NCBI GenBank assembly: GCA_041860225.1
Contig: CP151794.1
Span: forward strand, 434,001-498,000
DNA: 64,000 bases
Direction of reading: 5' to 3'
From: Magnimaribacter mokuoloeensis
Lineage (GTDB): Bacteria > Pseudomonadota > Gammaproteobacteria > Magnimaribacterales > Magnimaribacteraceae
Shown: piece by piece, positions 59,282-64,000 of the stretch
Layout of the letters: every line of letters begins with the position of its first letter
Position numbering within the stretch: position 1 is the first letter of the stretch
Notes under the pieces: generated by a model
What the model saw: only the letters and a program-made list of their open reading frames with translations
What the model was told of the DNA's origin: nothing
Database searches by the model: none
Program-made: the position numbers and the translations under genes

Positions 59282-60520
59282 TTAATCTAATTCTTTAAAA
59301 ATTAGAGTAGCATTTGTGCCTCCAAATCCAAAAGAATTTGATAAAGAATAATTAATACTCTTTACACTTGCTTGGTGGGCTGAATAATTTAAATCACAAC
59401 CAATGTCAGGGTTATCTAGATTAATTGTAGGAGGGCAAATATTATTTTTAATACTAAGGATTGAAAAAATTGCCTCTATTGCTCCAGCCGCCCCCAATAA
59501 ATGCCCCGTCATTGATTTAGTAGAGCTGACTATAAGATCTTTTGTTGATTCATTAAAAACAGTTTTAATTGCTTCAGTTTCTGCGATATCACCTGCAGGA
59601 GTAGAAGTGCCATGTGCATTTATGTAATCAATATCTGAAGGAGTTAATTTAGCATCATTGATTGCATTTTGCATAGATAGGGCAGCTCCACTACCTCCGT
59701 CTGGTGGAGATGTAATATGATAAGCATCAGCACTCATCCCAAAACCGACAATCTCAGCATAAATCTTTGCACCTCTAGCTTTTGCATGCTCATACTCTTC
59801 TAATAGAAGACATCCTGCACCTTCTCCCAAAACAAATCCATCTCTATCTTTATCCCAAGGTCTACTTGCAGCTTCAGGATTGCTATTATTTGTTGATAGT
59901 GCTTTAGCAGCATTAAAACCAGCAATTCCTAATGGTGTAGTGGCCATTTCAGCACCCCCTGTAAGCATCAAATCTGCATCCCCATGAACAATATTTCTAA
60001 AAGAATATCCAATAGAATGACTTGCACTTGAACATGCACTAGCTATAGAGATATTTGGACCTTTTAATCCGTACTTTAAGGAAGCATAGCCGGAAACCAT
60101 ATTTGCTATAGCTCCTGGAACAAAAAAAGGTGATATTTTTTTTGGACCGCTTTCTGAAAGTTTTATTTTACTTTCTTCTATAGTTCCCAATCCCCCTATG
60201 CCTGACCCTATAGAAACTCCAAATCTATTAAGGTCTGTATTGTCTAGATCAATAAGAGAGTCTTCTAAACACTCCTGAGAAGCAATTAGGCCATATTGAA
60301 TAAATGGATCGGTTCTGCGTATTTCTTTTTTATCTAATTTTTCTGAAGTATCAACTTTTACTGTTGCTGCGAATTTAGTTTCACAGTCAGAAATATCAAA
60401 AGTAGTTATCGGTTTAACACCAGATAGACCTTGTATTATATTATTCCATGAGGAATTTACGTCGTTTCCTACTGGCGACAAAATACCCAGACCAGTAACT
60501 ACTACCCTTCTATTTGACAT
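59282..60520 (-). CDS. fabF: Beta-ketoacyl-ACP synthase II
   Basis: FabF condenses malonyl-ACP with acyl-ACP in fatty-acid elongation. The 412-residue protein (E. coli 413) starts RRVVVTGLGILSPVGNDV and has the active-site cysteine in SIASACSSASHSIG, then NAHGTSTPAGD and STKSMTGHLLGAAGAIEA with the two catalytic histidines, and SNSFGFGGTNATLIF. It follows acpP by 19 bases. Confidence 0.97.
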   Translation of the reverse strand: MSNRRVVVTGLGILSPVGNDVNSSWNNIIQGLSGVKPITTFDISDCETKFAATVKVDTSEKLDKKEIRRTDPFIQYGLIASQECLEDSLIDLDNTDLNRFGVSIGSGIGGLGTIEESKIKLSESGPKKISPFFVPGAIANMVSGYASLKYGLKGPNISIASACSSASHSIGYSFRNIVHGDADLMLTGGAEMATTPLGIAGFNAAKALSTNNSNPEAASRPWDKDRDGFVLGEGAGCLLLEEYEHAKARGAKIYAEIVGFGMSADAYHITSPPDGGSGAALSMQNAINDAKLTPSDIDYINAHGTSTPAGDIAETEAIKTVFNESTKDLIVSSTKSMTGHLLGAAGAIEAIFSILSIKNNICPPTINLDNPDIGCDLNYSAHQASVKSINYSLSNSFGFGGTNATLIFKELD

Positions 60521-60539
60521 GGAGCCTATTGGCTAAGGT

Positions 60540-60770
60540 TTATGAATTGCTATTTATATAGTCAACCGCGTTCTTTACAGTCTGAATATTTTCAGCTTCT
60601 TCATCCGGAATTTCTATTTCAAATTCTTCTTCAAAAGCCATAACCAATTCAACTGTATCAAGTGAATCTGCGCCTAGGTCATCAATGAAAGAAGCTTCTA
60701 ATTTAACCTCTTCAGCAGAAACACCAAGTTGTTCACAAACAATTTTTTGGACTCTATCTTCAACGCTCAT
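60540..60770 (-). CDS. acpP: Acyl carrier protein
   Basis: A 76-residue acidic acyl carrier protein. The phosphopantetheine serine lies in FIDDLGADSLDTVELVMAFE, followed by EEEFEIEIPDEEAENI, which is close to E. coli ACP. It has its own promoter-like element and ribosome site (GGTGGGAG) and a leader hairpin upstream, so it is probably expressed above the level of the fabD-fabG read-through. Confidence 0.98.
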   Translation of the reverse strand: MSVEDRVQKIVCEQLGVSAEEVKLEASFIDDLGADSLDTVELVMAFEEEFEIEIPDEEAENIQTVKNAVDYINSNS

Positions 60771-60790
60771 ATTATATCTCCCACCTAAAA

Positions 60791-60816
60791 CGCAATTGTT
60801 AGTTTTAAGAATTGCG
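60791..60816 (-). promoter_or_regulatory. Leader hairpin of acpP
   Basis: A 7-bp inverted repeat (CGCAATT/AATTGCG, 12-base loop) followed by TTTT lies between the acpP -10 and its ribosome site, at the expected 5' end of the mRNA. It could protect the transcript or act as a weak attenuator. The stem is short. Confidence 0.4.
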
Positions 60817-60817
60817 C

Positions 60818-60823
60818 ATTATA
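60818..60823 (-). promoter_or_regulatory. -10 element of acpP
   Basis: Minus-strand TATAAT at 60823-60818 lies 47 bases upstream of the acpP ATG in the 109-base gap after fabG. The -35 region is A-rich with no clear hexamer. Confidence 0.5.
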
Positions 60824-60879
60824 CTAATTTTTAAAATTTTTTCTTTAGATAACTAAAATAATTCAAATAAAGTCAAATT

Positions 60880-61590
60880 TTACATATATAGACCACCATT
60901 AATATGTATTGTTTGTCCAGTTATATATGAAGCTTCTTCTGAGCATAAGAAAGTTACTAAATTAGCAACTTCAGCTGGCTCACCAAATCTACCTAATGGT
61001 ATTTCTTTAATGAGGTAATCCTCATTCACACCGTCATTATTTTCAGTCATATCTGTTGAAATAAACCCAGGAGCTACGGCATTGATAGTTATATCTCTTT
61101 TTCCCACCTCTTTAGCTAGAGATTTAGTGAAAGCTTCTACACCTGCTTTGGCTGCAGCATAATTTGATTGACCTCTATTGCCGATTGAGGCTGATGCAGA
61201 GGAAATATTAATAATACGTCCCCATTTAGATTTCAGCATCATTTTTAAGGATCGCTTACAAAGTTGAAAAGTGCCATAAAGATGAACATTCATAATATCT
61301 GACCACTCTTCATCAGACATTCTTAAAACTATATTATCTCTAGTGATACCGGCATTGTTGACTAAGAGAGATATATTTTGATTATTGTCTTCTAGTTTTT
61401 GCCAAAAACTATCTATGGATTCATGAGAATTAAGATCTAAAACATACCCTTGAATACCAATGTCATTGAGCTCAGCGGCACCGTTATCAGAAGTAGCTGT
61501 ACCGATGACAGAATAACCTTTTTCTTTAAATTCTAGAGCAATAGCCCTTCCTATTCCTCTAGAGGCACCTGTTACTAAGGTTGTTTTCAT
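60880..61590 (-). CDS. fabG: 3-oxoacyl-ACP reductase
   Basis: FabG reduces the beta-ketoacyl-ACP with NADPH. The 236-residue SDR protein has VTGASRGIGRAIALEF (5-20), LVNNAGITRDNI, the catalytic serine in IINISSASAS, the YxxxK motif in NYAAAKAGVEAFTKSLA and VAPGFISTDMTE. The C terminus GQTIHINGGLYM is typical. It begins one base after the fabD stop. Confidence 0.97.
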   Translation of the reverse strand: MKTTLVTGASRGIGRAIALEFKEKGYSVIGTATSDNGAAELNDIGIQGYVLDLNSHESIDSFWQKLEDNNQNISLLVNNAGITRDNIVLRMSDEEWSDIMNVHLYGTFQLCKRSLKMMLKSKWGRIINISSASASIGNRGQSNYAAAKAGVEAFTKSLAKEVGKRDITINAVAPGFISTDMTENNDGVNEDYLIKEIPLGRFGEPAEVANLVTFLCSEEASYITGQTIHINGGLYM

Positions 61591-61591
61591 A

Positions 61592-62524
61592 TTAATTTTC
61601 CTGTATAGAAGTTAGAGTTTCAATATCATCAAGTGAGTAAAGTGCAATATCTACAAATTGTTTTTTTATTAGACCTGTTAGAACCTTGGAGGGTCCACAT
61701 TCGTAAAATTCAGTTATATTGCTTTCTTTAAATAAATGCATTGTTTCAGACCATCTAACTGGGCTGTATAGCTGAGATATGAGATTTTCTTTAATTATAT
61801 CTACATCATCAGAATGCATTACTGAAAAGTTTTGTATGACTTTTGTTTTAGGTTCCAAAAATTCTACTTTATTTAAATCTTCTGAGAATTTAATTGAAGC
61901 TGGTGTCATTAATTTACAATGAGATGGTACGCTCATTGCAAGAGGTATGGCTCGTTTAGCACCATTCTCTTTACAAGATATTATTGCTTTATCAACGCCT
62001 GTTTTGGTTCCTGATATTACTATCTGATTATTAGAATTCAGATTTGCCATGCTAACTAGATCACCATTCTCTGTTATATTTCTACAGATAGTTTCTAAAT
62101 TTTCTGTATCTAATCCTATGATGGCTGCTATGCCTCCTTCACCTCCTTTTACAGCTTCTTGCATGTACTTTGCTCTTAGAGATACAAGTTCTAAAGCATC
62201 TTCAAATTTGATTGCTTCCGCAGCCACATAAGCTGAGTATTCTCCTAGTGAATGTCCTGCCATGATATCTACTGACTTTGGATCTATGTTCGCTGCCTTC
62301 CACAATGCGTAGTTAGCAGTTAGTAAAAGAGGTTGTGTTACTTGAGTTGCAGCTAGATCTTCTGCAGTTCCCTCTTCTATAAGTTCTTTGAAGTCAGTTC
62401 CTAAAACTTCTTTAGAAATATCAAATACATTGCTGAACGCTTTAGATGTAACGAAATGTTCAGCCAACATACCAACAGACTGAGAGCCTTGCCCAGGAAA
62501 AGCAAAACCGAGTTTTCTAGTCAA
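61592..62524 (-). CDS. fabD: Malonyl-CoA-ACP transacylase
   Basis: FabD loads malonyl groups onto ACP. The 310-residue protein starts KLGFAFPGQGSQSVGM (4-19), has the catalytic serine in MAGHSLGEYSAYVAA, the arginine in LVSLRAKYMQEAV and the histidine in AMSVPSHCKLM. Length equals E. coli FabD (309). It lies four bases after rpmF; plsX and fabH, which separate these two genes in E. coli, are missing here. Confidence 0.97.
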   Translation of the reverse strand: MTRKLGFAFPGQGSQSVGMLAEHFVTSKAFSNVFDISKEVLGTDFKELIEEGTAEDLAATQVTQPLLLTANYALWKAANIDPKSVDIMAGHSLGEYSAYVAAEAIKFEDALELVSLRAKYMQEAVKGGEGGIAAIIGLDTENLETICRNITENGDLVSMANLNSNNQIVISGTKTGVDKAIISCKENGAKRAIPLAMSVPSHCKLMTPASIKFSEDLNKVEFLEPKTKVIQNFSVMHSDDVDIIKENLISQLYSPVRWSETMHLFKESNITEFYECGPSKVLTGLIKKQFVDIALYSLDDIETLTSIQEN

Positions 62525-62528
62525 GGTA

Positions 62529-62726
62529 CTATTCCTCTACAATTTCCTCTTTTTGTTTGATTTCTACTATTTTTTTACCTTTGTAGAATCCATCGGCTGT
62601 CATTTGATGTCGTAAGTGTCTTTCGCCAGTTACAGGATCATTGGAGAGAGTCGGGTTTGAAAGAGATTGATGTGCTCTTTTTTGTAGCTTTTTTGATTTA
62701 GATTTTTTACTTTTTTGTACTGCCAT
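62529..62726 (-). CDS. rpmF: 50S ribosomal protein L32
   Basis: A 65-residue basic ribosomal protein, MAVQKSKKSKSKKLQKRAHQ, then GERHLRHQMTADGFYKGKKI, matching L32 closely. The acidic C-terminal tail (KQKEEIVEE) extends beyond E. coli L32. Zinc-binding cysteines are absent, as in other gammaproteobacteria. Located between yceD and fabD. Confidence 0.97.
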   Translation of the reverse strand: MAVQKSKKSKSKKLQKRAHQSLSNPTLSNDPVTGERHLRHQMTADGFYKGKKIVEIKQKEEIVEE

Positions 62727-62755
62727 AATGCGCTCCGGCGTGAATTTTAAATGAA

Positions 62756-63214
62756 CTATTCGATCAAGTCTCTAATTTTTTTGAAAGGGAGGTTTTTTTC
62801 TTGTTCTTCAGGATGTGATTCTTCTAAACAATCTTTATTACATTTCACTATATCTGGATAGATGATTGCTACTTCTTCTTCAATAAAACGGTATAAATCG
62901 AAATATTCAAGTTCTTGATAGTGAGTCTGATCTTGATCAGATGAATCAGTATGAATTTCAGATGAATCTTTAATCGTTACATTAATAATATTAGAAATAT
63001 TGATTTCTGTGTCCTTTAAGCAGTTTTGACAAGTATCTAGGAAATTTCCTTCTATACTGCCATCACACTTATAAAGGTTTTTAGATATTTTAAGTATTTG
63101 AGCTTCAACAGATAAATTATTTGTTAGTTTGCCTATATTAGGAACATTGTGATTTTCCAATTCAAATGAAAGTTTGATAGGAAAAGAGCCTTCATTTAGG
63201 TTTAAGATTTTCAT
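62756..63214 (-). CDS. yceD: YceD/DUF177 family protein
   Basis: A 152-residue protein of the DUF177 family that always neighbours rpmF and is thought to help large-subunit rRNA accumulation. It has CDGSIEGNFLDTCQNCLKDT (about 49-68) with the cysteine pair, the acidic middle (LEYFDLYRFIEEEVAIIYPD) and a C-terminal cysteine pair region. It overlaps the rluC stop by 4 bases and precedes rpmF by 29 bases. Confidence 0.93.
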   Translation of the reverse strand: MKILNLNEGSFPIKLSFELENHNVPNIGKLTNNLSVEAQILKISKNLYKCDGSIEGNFLDTCQNCLKDTEINISNIINVTIKDSSEIHTDSSDQDQTHYQELEYFDLYRFIEEEVAIIYPDIVKCNKDCLEESHPEEQEKNLPFKKIRDLIE

Positions 63215-64000
63215 GACATGATTTTGGAAAATAGTTCAGGCAATTTTGCTGAGCATGATATCTCAAGATTCTTAAAGCTTATAGAGGTTGCATGAAGCAA
63301 CATTCTATTGAGACCAATTTCTTTAGCCTGTTTATTTAATAATTCATTTCCATATTTTCTATCCCCCACTATAGGAAAGCCTTTATAGGTGGCATGTGCA
63401 CGTATTTGGTGCATTCTTCCTGTAATTATTTTTGCTTTTAAATGAGAATACTTATTATTAGACTCAATTAAGCTAAACTCAGTTAAAGATTTTTTTCCAT
63501 TATTTTCTACGACTGCTTCTTTTTCACCAGTTTTAGATTTTCTCTTCGACAAAGGAGCATCAATAATTTCTAATTCTTTTGGCCAATTTCCAAAAACAAT
63601 AAGATCATATATTTTATCTACATTTTTGTTTCTTATTTCTTGGTGTAATTTTCTCAAAAAAGATTTTCTTAACGCAATAACTAAACATCCAGATGTATCC
63701 CTATCGATACGATGAGCTAAATGCGCATCTTTGTATTTGGGATCAAGTTGTCGAATAATCTCAATAACTCCAGATGAAATTCCACTTCCACCATGAGAGG
63801 CAATGCCAACTGGCTTGTTTATTACCAAGAAATCTTTTTCTTTAATTATTATAGATTCAAGGATTTTTTCCTTATCTTTAGAAGGTGTAAATATTTCTTC
63901 TTTAGTTGAAGCTTTGTAGGGCGGAATTCTAACAATATCCCCTTCATTTAACTTTAAACTAGGCCTTGATCTAGATTTATTTACTCTAACCTCACCTCTT
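63211..64000 (-). CDS. rluC: 23S rRNA pseudouridine synthase RluC, 5' end cut by window
   Basis: RluC makes pseudouridines 955, 2504 and 2580 of 23S rRNA. The frame stays open to the window edge; about 262 residues are visible. The first visible part (GEVRVNKSRSRPSLKLNEGD, IVRIPP) is the end of the S4 RNA-binding domain. The catalytic aspartate lies in LAHRIDRDTSGCLVIAL, followed by KIITGRMHQIRAHATYKGFP and LNRMLLHATSISF. A TTG at 63828 is internal. The rluC-yceD-rpmF-fab order confirms the assignment. Confidence 0.95.
   Translation of the reverse strand, partial: RGEVRVNKSRSRPSLKLNEGDIVRIPPYKASTKEEIFTPSKDKEKILESIIIKEKDFLVINKPVGIASHGGSGISSGVIEIIRQLDPKYKDAHLAHRIDRDTSGCLVIALRKSFLRKLHQEIRNKNVDKIYDLIVFGNWPKELEIIDAPLSKRKSKTGEKEAVVENNGKKSLTEFSLIESNNKYSHLKAKIITGRMHQIRAHATYKGFPIVGDRKYGNELLNKQAKEIGLNRMLLHATSISFKNLEISCSAKLPELFSKIMS

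Noticed and set aside
1..64000. CRISPR arrays, tRNA or rRNA genes, insertion sequences, prophage
   Set aside because: No regular repeat-spacer pattern, cloverleaf-like sequence, transposase, integrase or phage structural gene was seen on either strand by reading; a dedicated tRNA scan was not possible.

Overview
This window is a densely packed, AT-rich bacterial chromosome segment. Its gene content and order are gammaproteobacterial: the rluC-yceD-rpmF-fab-mltG-tmk-holB block, the icd-clpS-clpA block, sbcB, csiV next to mfd, E. coli-type purB, the nqrABCDEF-apbE-nqrM operon and a 526-residue isocitrate lyase. Low G+C (judged by eye, not computed), 0-11 base junctions, 4-base start/stop overlaps and several convergent gene overlaps suggest a streamlined, oligotrophic marine lineage. 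A SAR86-like organism fits, but taxonomy is inference. No tRNA or rRNA gene, transposase, integrase, phage gene or CRISPR array was seen.

Layout. 1-3671 (+): lpxK (cut by the window edge), a Trm112-like zinc-ribbon protein, kdsB, murB, a LysE-type exporter and a DUF1285 protein, all overlapping. 3673-3890 (-): no protein gene, but a promoter, stem-loops and a terminator that together look like an unannotated small RNA. 3987-7393: ETF-ubiquinone oxidoreductase divergent from etfBA. 7397-12119 (-): trmA behind metH. 12178-14175 (+): nfuA and sbcB. 14168-18050 (-): csiV-like gene and a short mfd. 18134-21939 (+): two acyl-CoA dehydrogenases and an N-terminally extended GAPDH. 22010-29041 (+): complete Na+-NQR operon with its flavin transferase apbE and maturation factor nqrM. 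29094-32165 (-): aceA and purB. 32232-34482 (+): secreted amidohydrolase, GST, a 29-residue membrane peptide and a GIY-YIG protein. 34450-40822: mnmA, icd, clpS, clpA, a beta-lactamase-fold hydrolase and infA. 40868-56762: an accessory stretch with a CaiB-type CoA-transferase, a methyltransferase, a Tat-exported PhoD-like phosphatase, a VOC/hydrolase/HMG-CoA-lyase operon, small secreted proteins, a beta-propeller lipoprotein, a TolB/TPR membrane protein and a glutaredoxin-AGCS transporter-MBL operon. 56739-64000 (-): rluC (cut), yceD, rpmF, fabD, fabG, acpP, fabF, mltG, tmk, holB.

How the genes work together. The acyl-CoA dehydrogenases would pass electrons through EtfAB and ETF-QO to quinone. 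Na+-NQR feeds NADH electrons to the same pool and builds a sodium gradient, which the AGCS symporter could use. Isocitrate lyase and isocitrate dehydrogenase form the glyoxylate/TCA branch point needed for growth on acetyl-CoA. MetH makes the cell cobalamin-dependent for this route to methionine. ClpS/ClpA handle N-degron proteolysis.

The points most worth a second look are the candidate small RNA at 3673-3886, the catabolic-looking VOC operon (45235-47818), the TolB/TPR protein without an output domain, the duplicated-domain secreted protein, the AGCS transporter with a roughly 100-residue insertion, and a variant flavinylation motif in NqrB. I did not find an obvious new multi-gene defence or secretion system.
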